A DNA stretch of 55,915 bases from an uncultured Prevotellaceae bacterium (lineage in GTDB: Bacteria; Bacteroidota; Bacteroidia; Bacteroidales; UBA3663). Below the pieces are notes generated by a model. That model was not told the origin of the DNA and made no database searches. It worked only from the letters and a program-made list of their open reading frames with translations. Positions 46,001-52,750 of the stretch are shown here, in pieces. Position 1 is the stretch's first letter, and each line of letters opens with the position of its first letter. The position numbers and the translations under genes were made by a program. The stretch spans positions 1 to 55,915 of the forward strand of contig ONNR01000024.1 in NCBI GenBank assembly GCA_900319235.1, written 5' to 3'.

Positions 46001-46578
46001 TGGCTCAGATTGCCGAAGGACAGGAATATGCTGTGCGCGTGACGCAGGCATTCTATCTTGCAGTCGGACTTGAAGACAGGATTCGTGTGACGTTTCGTCG
46101 AAATGGGCATGACCTGAATTGTCCCTGTTGCAATCAGACACTCGACATTCCGACTCCTCGCCAGCAGAAGGAGATGGGCACGTGCCTCGCTCTTTGTGAT
46201 TATGTCAACGACTGTGTGGGCGCCTTTGCGTGTACGGTGAGTGAGAAGTTCGTGCAACGTCTTGAGACGCTCAAGCAGAGTCAGGGTGGCAACGACTACG
46301 ATGTTCTTTTGCTCCAGACTGTGGGCGATCGGCTTGCTGAAGCAGCTTCGGAGTATCTTTCGCAAAAACTAAAGGCGGAAAACCAATGGGGTGGCATTCG
46401 TCCCGCTGTGGGCTATCCTTCTTTGCCCGACCAGAAGACCATTTTCCTCTTGGCACGGATGATTGACTTCGAGGCTATTGGCATCAGTTTGACCGAAAAC
46501 GGAGCCATGTATCCACAGGCTTCGGTGAGCGGTCTTTATATCCCTTATCCCGATGCGGATTATTTCAGCGTAAAGTGA
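43051..46578 (+). CDS. metH: Cobalamin-dependent methionine synthase
   Basis: A 1175-residue MetH with all four modules. Homocysteine domain (about 1-325): LLDGAMGSLL and zinc ligands Cys212 (GLNCG), Cys275 and Cys276 (GGCCGTTP). Pterin domain (about 340-640): VGERCNVAGSRKF and DVNMDDGMLD. B12 domain (about 660-890): DVHDIGKNIVG with the cobalt-binding His761. Reactivation domain (about 910-1175): RPAVGYPSLPDQ for SAM. The start MTLREAFNDRILLLDGAMG at 43051 fits the family; longer in-frame sequence overlaps metF and is not conserved. The leader is too short for a riboswitch. The gene stops 1 nt into the tadA start codon. Confidence 0.97.
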   Translation: MTLREAFNDRILLLDGAMGSLLMKGNNDHLSLTDPEAILDIHRRYVAAGADVITTNTFSSQRISQHDYHLDEQIEAMNRAAVRLARQAASEAKVHQVFVLGDVGPTSKMLSMSEDADDPAARSITFDQLEAAYLEQIQVLVEEGVDGILIETIFDTLNAKAAISACLKAGAPEILLSMTVSDASGRTLSGQTVEAFITSVMHANPLCVGLNCGLGADGMLPYLRQMSAFAPTFVSCHPNAGLPNEFGAYEDSPEDMVRQMSPYLEEHLVNIIGGCCGTTPAHISAMRSMLDSLPDSYTKRVPKSRKGVQPLLLSGLDVLKADSRTFVKVGERCNVAGSRKFLRLIGEKHYDEALDIARKQVEDGAMVIDVNMDDGMLDAKQEVQTFLNLVASDPSISRVPIMIDSSRFEVIEAGLKCCQGKGIVNSISLKMGEADFLAKARVVKRLGAAVIAMCFDEEGQATDYERRIKVCQRMYKLLTEEVGFAPEDIIFDPNVLTIATGMPEHAAYAQDFIRATRWVTDNLPGVRVSGGLSNLSFAFRGNNFLRESMHSVFLHHAIANGMGMAIMNPATEVSYKTIPLELRMAITEVVLNSATDASEDLIEIAQKMSEAQSAAKEAGLKYDPKAIFSTMPQPVEKTIAERDIPHVAQKPIVNTPELRLQDALLKGLTTTLDTDLKELLARGDSPLSIISGPLMEGMNEVGRLFGEGKMFLPQVVKTARTMKKAVEILDPYIKSEQSSDVSAKAPSRGRILIATVKGDVHDIGKNIVGVILACNGFEVVDLGVMVPVEKILATIREQTIDIVCLSGLITPSLEEMCVVARAMQAEGLDIPLIVGGATTSPVHTAVKIAPCYEGPVFHVRDAASNPVLAMKLLDPATREQVIDANRVEQERIRQQQSQRQLRDKVYEQTSRTLGEASPLQRRLKVDWQKYPKVVPPFYGARVLPPILVRDLIPHIDWTYFFWAWRVKEDSEEGKKLRYDADHLLAQIAEGQEYAVRVTQAFYLAVGLEDRIRVTFRRNGHDLNCPCCNQTLDIPTPRQQKEMGTCLALCDYVNDCVGAFACTVSEKFVQRLETLKQSQGGNDYDVLLLQTVGDRLAEAASEYLSQKLKAENQWGGIRPAVGYPSLPDQKTIFLLARMIDFEAIGISLTENGAMYPQASVSGLYIPYPDADYFSVK

Positions 46579-47009
46579 TGACCGACGAATACTATATGCG
46601 ACAGGCTTTGATCGAGGCACGACAAGCAGCCGAAGAGGGAGAGATTCCAGTTGGCGCCGTCATCGTGTGCCGCGACCGCATTCTGGCTCGCACACACAAC
46701 CTCACCCAGACGCTCCGCGACGTTACAGCGCATGCCGAGATGCAGGCTATCACGGCAGCTGCCGAAACGCTGGGCGGTAAATATCTTACTGACTGTACAC
46801 TTTATGTTACTCTTGAACCTTGCGTGATGTGTGCAGGCGCATTGGGATGGAGTCAGATCTCCCGCATCGTCTATGGTGCTCCCGATCCACGTCGGGGTTA
46901 TGCTCTCTTCGCTCCCAAGGCATTGCACCCCAAGACACAGGTTGTAGGAGGCATTCTCGAAGAGGAATCTTTGCAATTGGTGAAGGATTTCTTCTCGAAA
47001 AAGCGATAA
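46578..47009 (+). CDS. tadA: tRNA-specific adenosine deaminase
   Basis: A 143-residue zinc deaminase that edits A34 to inosine in tRNA-Arg(ACG). The zinc site is TAHAEMQAI (His, with catalytic Glu) and LEPCVMCAGAL (two Cys). Its substrate tRNA is encoded twice in this window (307 and 53995). I choose the ATG at 46578, overlapping the metH stop by 1 nt (TGATG); a GTG at 46575 is the alternative. Confidence 0.94.
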   Translation: MTDEYYMRQALIEARQAAEEGEIPVGAVIVCRDRILARTHNLTQTLRDVTAHAEMQAITAAAETLGGKYLTDCTLYVTLEPCVMCAGALGWSQISRIVYGAPDPRRGYALFAPKALHPKTQVVGGILEEESLQLVKDFFSKKR

Positions 47010-47074
47010 AAAGGGCTATTCTGAAGGTAATGAAGCAAAAAGTGAAATGCAAAAAACACTTTTTTGCTTTTTTC

Positions 47075-47106
47075 TTTGGTCGTTTCGTGGAATGTTACTA
47101 TCTTTG
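47075..47106 (+). promoter_or_regulatory. Promoter of the 56-residue peptide gene
   Basis: TTTG (47075-47078), 20-nt spacing, TATCTTTG (47099-47106). The transcript would start near 47113, 40 nt before the ATG. A full promoter before such a short frame supports it as a real gene. Confidence 0.8.
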
Positions 47107-47152
47107 CAGGCCTTTTGGGCGCTTAATAATTTAATTACTATTGGTATTCAAT

Positions 47153-47323
47153 ATGCTGAAGCAATATAATACACCGTCTGTTCGTGTCGTCCTATTGGAT
47201 GAGGCTGATCTCATCGTCACAAGTAATGGTTCTGATAATAAAGAAACTTTAAGTGTCAATCTCAATTCTGATGTAGATGGCGCTTCAAAAGCTCCAAACC
47301 GTTCTATCTGGGGCGATGACTGA
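47153..47323 (+). CDS. 56-residue peptide of the Y-x-x-P-x-V type, unknown function
   Basis: A short frame with its own strong promoter. It opens with MLKQYNTPSVRVVLLDEADL, then IVTSNGSDN, a polar Ser/Asn/Asp-rich middle and the end NRSIWGDD. The pattern (aromatic, two to three residues, Pro, alternating hydrophobics, acidic, then a small-residue S/G boundary and a polar tail with a Trp/Gly/Asp end) is one I associate with many unannotated 50-70-residue peptides in Prevotella and relatives. No signal peptide, Cys or membrane segment is present. Function unknown; a precursor or secreted peptide is possible but unproven. Confidence 0.7.
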   Translation: MLKQYNTPSVRVVLLDEADLIVTSNGSDNKETLSVNLNSDVDGASKAPNRSIWGDD

Positions 47324-47422
47324 TATCCGTCTATCGACCTTTATTTTGCCTCCCCGATTTGCCAAATTCGCGTAAATATCGGCTGAAAAACTCTCGAAAC
47401 GTTCGATTTTAGGGCGTTTCCC

Positions 47423-47453
47423 TTTGTCATACCACAAATTCATCGTAATTTTG
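47423..47453 (+). promoter_or_regulatory. Promoter of the 31-residue peptide and QueH-BirA leader
   Basis: TTTG (47423-47426), 19-nt spacing, TAATTTTG (47446-47453). Start near 47460. It is the only good promoter that I see upstream of the QueH-BirA gene at 47702. Confidence 0.75.
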
Positions 47454-47518
47454 CACCGCAAAAACAAAGAATATTAGTCCCGGAAGCGGACCAAAGAAAC
47501 TATTTAATTATTTAAGGT

Positions 47519-47614
47519 ATGATGAATTTTATGAATAAGAGACCCGTTATGATGGGAACTCTTGCAGCTTACGCAGCTGCCCTGATTTATGTGGCTTGGG
47601 CAATCTTCAAGTAA
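47519..47614 (+). CDS. 31-residue membrane peptide
   Basis: A 31-codon frame starting about 60 nt after a predicted transcript start. It has a short basic N-terminus (MNKRP), then a single hydrophobic segment (MMGTLAAYAAALIYVAWAIF) and a final Lys, so it is likely a one-helix inner-membrane peptide. It ends 43 nt before a terminator, which in turn is just before the QueH-BirA gene. It may be an independent mini-gene or a translated leader controlling that gene. Confidence 0.65.
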   Translation: MMNFMNKRPVMMGTLAAYAAALIYVAWAIFK

Positions 47615-47656
47615 CCTGTCCAGGTTGAGATTAGAAAACAGTTAATCATTTTATAC

Positions 47657-47696
47657 CCAGCCGGTCCTTCATTTGTGTCCGGCTGGCTTTTTTATA
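47657..47696 (+). terminator. Terminator just before the QueH-BirA gene
   Basis: Perfect 8-bp stem CCAGCCGG (47657-47664) with CCGGCTGG (47679-47686), then CTTTTTTTATA. It ends only about 6 nt before the ATG at 47702, and no second promoter is evident between, so the downstream gene must depend on read-through or a non-canonical promoter. Confidence 0.8.
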
Positions 47697-47701
47697 TAAC
47701 A

Positions 47702-49054
47702 ATGCAAAGAGCTGAAAATGAAGTGCTGTTGCACTGCTGCTGTGCCCCATGTTCGAGTGCCATCATCGAATGGATGTTGGCCCACGACGTGCGTCCCACA
47801 CTCTATTACTTCAATCCCAACATCTTCCCCGAGGAAGAATATCTGATTCGCAAGAATGAATGCACGCGCTATGCTGCTTCGTTGGATTTGGACATCATCG
47901 ACGATGACTACGATCATGAGGCTTGGCGTTGCCAGGTGAAGGGAATGGAGATGGAGCCAGAACGTGGCGCACGTTGCCTGCAATGCTTCAAGATGCGATT
48001 GCTCCATGCGGCACGTAAGGCAGTAGAACTGGGCTTTGAGGTGTTCACTACGACATTGGCATCGAGTCGCTGGAAGTCGCTCACTCAAATCAACGAAGCG
48101 GGGCATTGGGCCGCAAAGAAAGTATCGGAGGAGACGGGCAAAACTGTCCGCTTCGACGATCGTAACTGGCGCAAGGGAGGTCTGCAACAGCGTCGCAACG
48201 AACTGCTCAAGGAGAACGGTTTCTACAACCAGCTCTATTGCGGATGCGAATTCAGCCTGGAGGCTATGAAGAAGCGTTACCATTTGCCCGAGGTGCAATC
48301 TACCAATACCTATCTGCTCGATCTTCTGGCTCAAGGGACAACCTTGCCCGATACAACGGTCATTTATACGCTCCGACAGACCGCAGGACGCGGACAGATG
48401 GGTAACAGTTGGGAGTCGGAGATGGATAAGAATATCCTTTTCTCGATGCTGCTCTGTCCAACGTTCCTGCCCATCAAGGAGCAGTTCCTCCTCAGTCAAA
48501 TCTGCAGTTTGGGTATCGTGGAAGCACTCGACGAATTGATTTGTGCACAGCAGTTGCAGGACGATGTCAAGTTGAGCATCAAGTGGCCCAATGACATTTA
48601 TGCAGGCGACGGTAAGCTGTGCGGCATCCTCATCGAGAATCGTCTGATGGGTGGCACCTTGCAGCATAGTGTGCTCGGTGTAGGCATCAACGTCAATCAG
48701 GAAAAGTGGATCGGCAATGCTCCCAATCCGGTTTCATTGAAGATGCTTGGCATCCAGACCAATCCACTGACTGTCTTGGATTTGGCGACAAAACATATCG
48801 TTGAACTTTATCATTCTTTGCGCGACAACATGGAGATGGCTGTCACCATACGAGAGCGTTATATGCAACGCCTCTATCGTAAGGATGGCTATTATGCATA
48901 TTATGACCCGACAAAGGACGAACATTTCGATGCCGAGATTGCAGGAGTTGATGCACAGGGGCCGCTTATGCTTCGATTGCCTTCGGGCGAAGTGCGAAGT
49001 TATTGGTTCAAGGAGGTTAAGTTTGTCCTGCCTTGTGGAGTAACGAAGGAATAA
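47702..49054 (+). CDS. Fusion of epoxyqueuosine reductase QueH and biotin-protein ligase
   Basis: One continuous 450-codon frame with two enzymes. Residues 1-195 are QueH (DUF208), which makes queuosine from epoxyqueuosine in tRNA: LLHCCCAPCSS (Cys12, Cys13, Cys14, Cys17), RCLQCFKMRL (Cys92, Cys95) and YCGCEF (Cys180, Cys182) are the metal-site cysteines. From residue 196 a BirA-type biotin-protein ligase follows: LPEVQSTNTYLLDLL, GRGQMGNSWESE (229-240), KWPNDIYAGDGKLCGILIE (Lys294 on) and a C-terminal SH3-like domain. The ligase lacks the N-terminal DNA-binding domain of E. coli BirA, so it is not a repressor. The join is direct, with no linker. The ATG at 47702 begins QueH at its usual place. 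Confidence 0.93.
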   Translation: MQRAENEVLLHCCCAPCSSAIIEWMLAHDVRPTLYYFNPNIFPEEEYLIRKNECTRYAASLDLDIIDDDYDHEAWRCQVKGMEMEPERGARCLQCFKMRLLHAARKAVELGFEVFTTTLASSRWKSLTQINEAGHWAAKKVSEETGKTVRFDDRNWRKGGLQQRRNELLKENGFYNQLYCGCEFSLEAMKKRYHLPEVQSTNTYLLDLLAQGTTLPDTTVIYTLRQTAGRGQMGNSWESEMDKNILFSMLLCPTFLPIKEQFLLSQICSLGIVEALDELICAQQLQDDVKLSIKWPNDIYAGDGKLCGILIENRLMGGTLQHSVLGVGINVNQEKWIGNAPNPVSLKMLGIQTNPLTVLDLATKHIVELYHSLRDNMEMAVTIRERYMQRLYRKDGYYAYYDPTKDEHFDAEIAGVDAQGPLMLRLPSGEVRSYWFKEVKFVLPCGVTKE

Positions 49055-49070
49055 ATAATTATTTATAACG

Positions 49071-49112
49071 ACAAGATGGCGCGACCCGTAAGGATTGTGC
49101 CATCTTGTTTTG
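49071..49112. terminator. Bidirectional terminator
   Basis: Perfect 10-bp stem ACAAGATGGC (49071-49080) with GCCATCTTGT (49099-49108), TTTT after, between the convergent QueH-BirA and PnuT genes. Confidence 0.85.
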
Positions 49113-49141
49113 ATAGAGAAAGGGCTAATGTGCGTTAGAAC

Positions 49142-49723
49142 TTAGATATGTTGTTCCTTCATCAGTTGCTTCCACTTGAAGAAGCCGAAAACGGCGATGA
49201 TGACGTAAAGGGCATAGAGGCTGGCCTTGAAGGGGATATCCTTATAGAAGTAGAGGATGCAGGTGACGACATCGACGGCAATCCAAATGAGCCATTGCTC
49301 GAGGTACTTGTGTGCCAAAGCCCAGATGCCAACAAGACTCAAGGCCGTGGTAAAGCTGTCTGCTAAAGGCACATTGCTATTGGTGAACGTTACCAGTAGC
49401 CAGTAGATGATGCCCCAGATGGCCGCCATAAGCGCGAGCCAAGGCAGGATGAGGCGACGTGGGAATGGGCGGATGGGCAGTTCCTTGCTCTTCTTGCCTC
49501 CATGCACCCACCGCCAATAGCCGTAAATGGTCATCGAAAGGTAGTAGAACTCCATGCCGCAGTCGGCATAAAGCCCTTTCTGATAATAGAGCACGATGCC
49601 GAGAGCTTGCATGAGGAAGCCGACGAGCCACATCCAGATGCTCGCCCGATATTCCAGCAGAATATAGGCCAGGCCGAGGATGGTGGTTATGATGTCAAGC
49701 CAATGCGCGGTCAAAAATTCCAT
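49142..49723 (-). CDS. pnuT: PnuC-family thiamine transporter (PnuT)
   Basis: A 193-residue inner-membrane protein with about seven helices of the PnuC family, facilitators of vitamin-like compounds (YWRWVHGGKKSKE and the W-rich helices LEQWLIWIAVDVVTCILYFYKD are typical). PnuC homologues carry nicotinamide riboside, thiamine or riboflavin. Thiamine is the best call here because the gene lies 7 nt after a TonB receptor that is under a TPP riboswitch. No thiamine pyrophosphokinase gene follows, although it often does in Bacteroidetes. Confidence 0.9.
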   Translation of the reverse strand: MEFLTAHWLDIITTILGLAYILLEYRASIWMWLVGFLMQALGIVLYYQKGLYADCGMEFYYLSMTIYGYWRWVHGGKKSKELPIRPFPRRLILPWLALMAAIWGIIYWLLVTFTNSNVPLADSFTTALSLVGIWALAHKYLEQWLIWIAVDVVTCILYFYKDIPFKASLYALYVIIAVFGFFKWKQLMKEQHI

Positions 49724-49730
49724 ATCAAGT

Positions 49731-52370
49731 TTAGAATCTCAGTGTGATGTTGCTCATAACCGTCGTGCCGGCTTGTGGGATGTAGCCGATTTCGGTGTAG
49801 CGGTTGCTGTTAGGATTGCCGCCGCTCTCGTAAATGGCCGAATAAACCCAGCCCGAAGCGGCATAGTGCAGGTCGAAGATGTTGTTGATGTTGAAACCAA
49901 GAATCATCTCCTTGATGCCTTTGTTCTTGAAGTTGAACACATAGTTGGCCGAGAGGTCACTGGTAGAGAAACTCGGCAATGAGCGCTGCTTGCACTCGGT
50001 GTTGTCGAGATACTGACGCGACACGTAGTTGGTGTGCCAGGTAGCCGTGAGCCCGTTCTTTCGGTAGGTGATAAATCCGTTGAGAATGACCGAAGGCGAG
50101 AAGGCAAGTGTGCTGTTATCGTAGTGAATCACGTCGAAGCCATCACCATCATAAGCCTTGCCATTGGCGTTGGTGTTGCCCTCCCAGTCGTCCCAGTTTT
50201 CGATATGCTCGTTGAAATCCTTGATCTTGTTCTGGCTGAGTGCTGCATTGCCCTCGATGGTGAGTCCAGGAAGGATGGTCCATGCTGCGGTGAGTTCTAT
50301 GCCGAGTCGATATGACTTGTCGATGTTGGTGGTCAGGTTTTCGCCAATGTCGCTCAATTCTCCGGTCTGTACAAACTGGTCTTTGTAGTGCATCCAGTAG
50401 AGGTTGGCGCCTACTGCCCAACGCTTGGCCATATAGTTATAGCCAATCTCGGTGTCGAGAAGTTGTTCGGCCTTGGGTGCAGGGTAGTTGTAATTGTCGG
50501 TGAAGTTGTTGCGCTCGGGTTCACGATTGCTCATGGCAAACGATGCGAAGGCGTGATGTCCATCCTGATGGAAGCTGATGCCCACTTTTGGATTGACGAA
50601 GTCGTACTTCTTGTCGATGTCGAGACGTTGGTTGACATATCCGTTATCGGTGGAGACGAATTTGTCGTTGATGCCATCGGTGGTGTAGGAGACGTGACGA
50701 TACTGTACATCAGCAAAGATGTCCCATTGGTCGGTGAGATGATAGGTGGCCTTGACGAAGATGTTGCCATCAAGCTTGTCGGCATCGCTGTCGTAATATT
50801 GGTAATCGCCGTTATTCAGGTACTTGTTGCTCATCTCGTTATTGGCAATGTACGTGATGTAACCGAAATGGTTCGACCAGAAGTTCTGGAGTGAGAGGCC
50901 TCCGATGATATCCCAGTGCTCGTCCTTGTAGTTAGCATTCCAAACAAAGCCCAGGAAGTCCTGAGAGAGTCCCTTCTTTCGCACGAAGTCTGTGCGTTTG
51001 AGAGTCGAACCATCGCTCAACGTGAAGTTCGAGAACCCGAATTTTGAGAGTTTGTTGTTGTAGCGGAACTCCTTGTAGTAACCGTAGCCGTGGGTATAGT
51101 GTACTGAACCCGATGTGGTCCAATGGTCGTTGATTTCCCAAGCCAATGAGAGGATGGTGCGGTTCTGCCAGAAGTTGTCGGTGGTTTTGTCCCAAAGCGA
51201 GCCATCGGAAAGTTTGTAGCGTTCGGTGCCCTTTGAGGGGTCGCTGCCATCAACGAGATGCTCGTAGAGTGTGTTGTACTTGCCGAGGCCTGCTTCATAG
51301 AAGTCCTTGTATTCGAAGAGTCCTGTGCCCATGCCGCCATAATTCCAGTCGAGCAGGTCACCGGTGTCGAGGCCGTTCCATGCCTGGCCTGTCTTCTCGA
51401 AGTTGCCGAAGTTCTTGAGGCGCACCACGAACTTGTCACCCATGTAGGCGAGGCCTCCGTAGTAGGAGCCGCTGCGTCCTGATGTACCATGCATATAGCC
51501 GTCGGTGCTGGTCTCGTGGTAGGCCCCGTCGAAGATCCAGTGGTTGGCAAACAGGCCGGTCGAGAACGAGCCGCCGACATTGAAGGTGTTGTAGGAGCCA
51601 TAGGAGCCGGTTATTTCTGCCGATGGCTTGGTGTCGGGCGCCTTGCTGGTCAGCGCGATGGTGCCGCCGAAAGCACCGTCACCATTGGACGAGGTGCCTA
51701 CGCCTCGCTGAATCTGTGCGCCGCCAAGCAGCGATGCGTAGCTGTTCATATTGGCCCAGAAGACACACTGGTCTTCTGGTGAGTTGAGAGGCACACCGTC
51801 GAGGGTGACATTTATGCGTGAATCAGCGGCACCACGTATGCGCATATAGACGGTACCCGTGCCCAGACCATTTTCGCCGTATGCAACTACACCTGGAGTG
51901 TGGGTGAAGAGCATGGGTAACTCGCGTCCTGTCTTCGAGAATTCTTCGAGTTCCTCTTGTTCGATATTGGTCTTCGAGAAAGGTGCTTCCTTCTGAGCTT
52001 TCACCGACTTGACCACTATTTCGTTCAGTTGGTGAATCTTGCTCGCTGTCATACGAATCTGCTGCTTCGTGCCAGGTTCGGCCGTGAATGTCTGATCCTC
52101 ATAGCCGAGATAGCGTACAACCAGTTCGGTGCCACTGGCTGCATTGAGAGAGAAATTGCCAGAGCCATCGGTGATGGTGCCGATGCTGCGCCCTTTGAGC
52201 ATGATGTGTGCGCCGGGAAGTGGCTCACCGTTCTCGTCAACGACTGTGCCGGTTACTCGATGTGATGAGGCCTGCTGTTCTGTTGGGACCGAATTTAAAG
52301 TAGGGGAGAGAGCGAACCCCATACCTGTACTTGTTGCCAGAATGGCAACCATAAACAATACCTTTTTCAT
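49731..52370 (-). CDS. TonB-dependent receptor for thiamine (TPP-riboswitch controlled)
   Basis: An 879-residue outer-membrane receptor. A signal peptide (MKKVLFMVAILATSTGMGFA) is followed by a carboxypeptidase-regulatory-like domain (about 38-115, VTGTVVDENGEPLPGAHIML), a plug (about 140-260, LPMLFTHTPGVVAYGENGLG, MRIRGAADSRINVTLDGVP) and a 22-strand type barrel ending ...SNITLRF. It lacks a SusD partner, so it is a small-molecule receptor. The riboswitch 39 nt upstream of its start identifies the ligand as thiamine or its phosphates. The start at 52370 is chosen because it begins the signal peptide; in-frame sequence further upstream is the riboswitch itself. Confidence 0.93.
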   Translation of the reverse strand: MKKVLFMVAILATSTGMGFALSPTLNSVPTEQQASSHRVTGTVVDENGEPLPGAHIMLKGRSIGTITDGSGNFSLNAASGTELVVRYLGYEDQTFTAEPGTKQQIRMTASKIHQLNEIVVKSVKAQKEAPFSKTNIEQEELEEFSKTGRELPMLFTHTPGVVAYGENGLGTGTVYMRIRGAADSRINVTLDGVPLNSPEDQCVFWANMNSYASLLGGAQIQRGVGTSSNGDGAFGGTIALTSKAPDTKPSAEITGSYGSYNTFNVGGSFSTGLFANHWIFDGAYHETSTDGYMHGTSGRSGSYYGGLAYMGDKFVVRLKNFGNFEKTGQAWNGLDTGDLLDWNYGGMGTGLFEYKDFYEAGLGKYNTLYEHLVDGSDPSKGTERYKLSDGSLWDKTTDNFWQNRTILSLAWEINDHWTTSGSVHYTHGYGYYKEFRYNNKLSKFGFSNFTLSDGSTLKRTDFVRKKGLSQDFLGFVWNANYKDEHWDIIGGLSLQNFWSNHFGYITYIANNEMSNKYLNNGDYQYYDSDADKLDGNIFVKATYHLTDQWDIFADVQYRHVSYTTDGINDKFVSTDNGYVNQRLDIDKKYDFVNPKVGISFHQDGHHAFASFAMSNREPERNNFTDNYNYPAPKAEQLLDTEIGYNYMAKRWAVGANLYWMHYKDQFVQTGELSDIGENLTTNIDKSYRLGIELTAAWTILPGLTIEGNAALSQNKIKDFNEHIENWDDWEGNTNANGKAYDGDGFDVIHYDNSTLAFSPSVILNGFITYRKNGLTATWHTNYVSRQYLDNTECKQRSLPSFSTSDLSANYVFNFKNKGIKEMILGFNINNIFDLHYAASGWVYSAIYESGGNPNSNRYTEIGYIPQAGTTVMSNITLRF

Positions 52371-52408
52371 CTTGCGAAGAAAAATTAGAATGAATAATAA
52401 GACGAGAT

Positions 52409-52502
52409 GGGGTTCTGCATGTTCCCTTGCCAGAATTACCTGGCCAGGTTCAATGGGTCTAATCTCAGCCTCACAGTCCTGCAGGACAAGCGAAGCACCC
52501 CA
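52409..52502 (-). promoter_or_regulatory. TPP riboswitch (THI element)
   Basis: Read on the minus strand, this holds GGGGTGC, then CTGAGATTAGACCCATTGAA, CCTG, CCAGGTAATTCTGGC and AAGGGAA, the conserved TPP aptamer core, closed by GGGGT...AACCCC (P1). It lies 39 nt before the receptor start. I see no terminator between aptamer and gene, so control may be at translation. Confidence 0.93.
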
Positions 52503-52555
52503 AGTTGCCGTAACTGTCGCTTCATCGCGACATGGCAAATGTCAGTTTGCGGGTG

Positions 52556-52587
52556 CAAAGATAATGCCTTTTTGCGAAATTTCCAAA
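52556..52587 (-). promoter_or_regulatory. Promoter of the thiamine uptake operon
   Basis: On the minus strand TTTG (52587-52584), 20-nt spacing, TATCTTTG (52563-52556). Transcription would start near 52549, about 47 nt upstream of the riboswitch. Confidence 0.82.
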
Positions 52588-52678
52588 AGTATTGATAATT
52601 ATTTTTCAGATTTGTCAATAAATAGCTCCATTAATATATATTATATGTACGCGCGCGAAAAACTTTGTGCCTGAAAAA

Positions 52679-52710
52679 TTTGCAAGTGTGCAAAAAAAGA
52701 TGTATCTTTG
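52679..52710 (+). promoter_or_regulatory. Promoter of the polyprenyl synthase gene
   Basis: TTTG (52679-52682), 20-nt spacing, TATCTTTG (52703-52710). The start near 52717 rules out the in-frame ATG at 52667. Confidence 0.82.
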
Positions 52711-52750
52711 CGCCGCTATTTCTAAAAAAGACGAAGAGATTTGCATTCCT

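Noticed and set aside
46575..46577. GTG start for tadA
   Set aside because: The ATG at 46578 directly follows, overlaps the metH stop by one base as is common, and is preferred. The difference is one residue.
52371..52538. N-terminal extension of the TonB receptor
   Set aside because: The open frame runs into the TPP riboswitch; a proper signal peptide starts at 52370.
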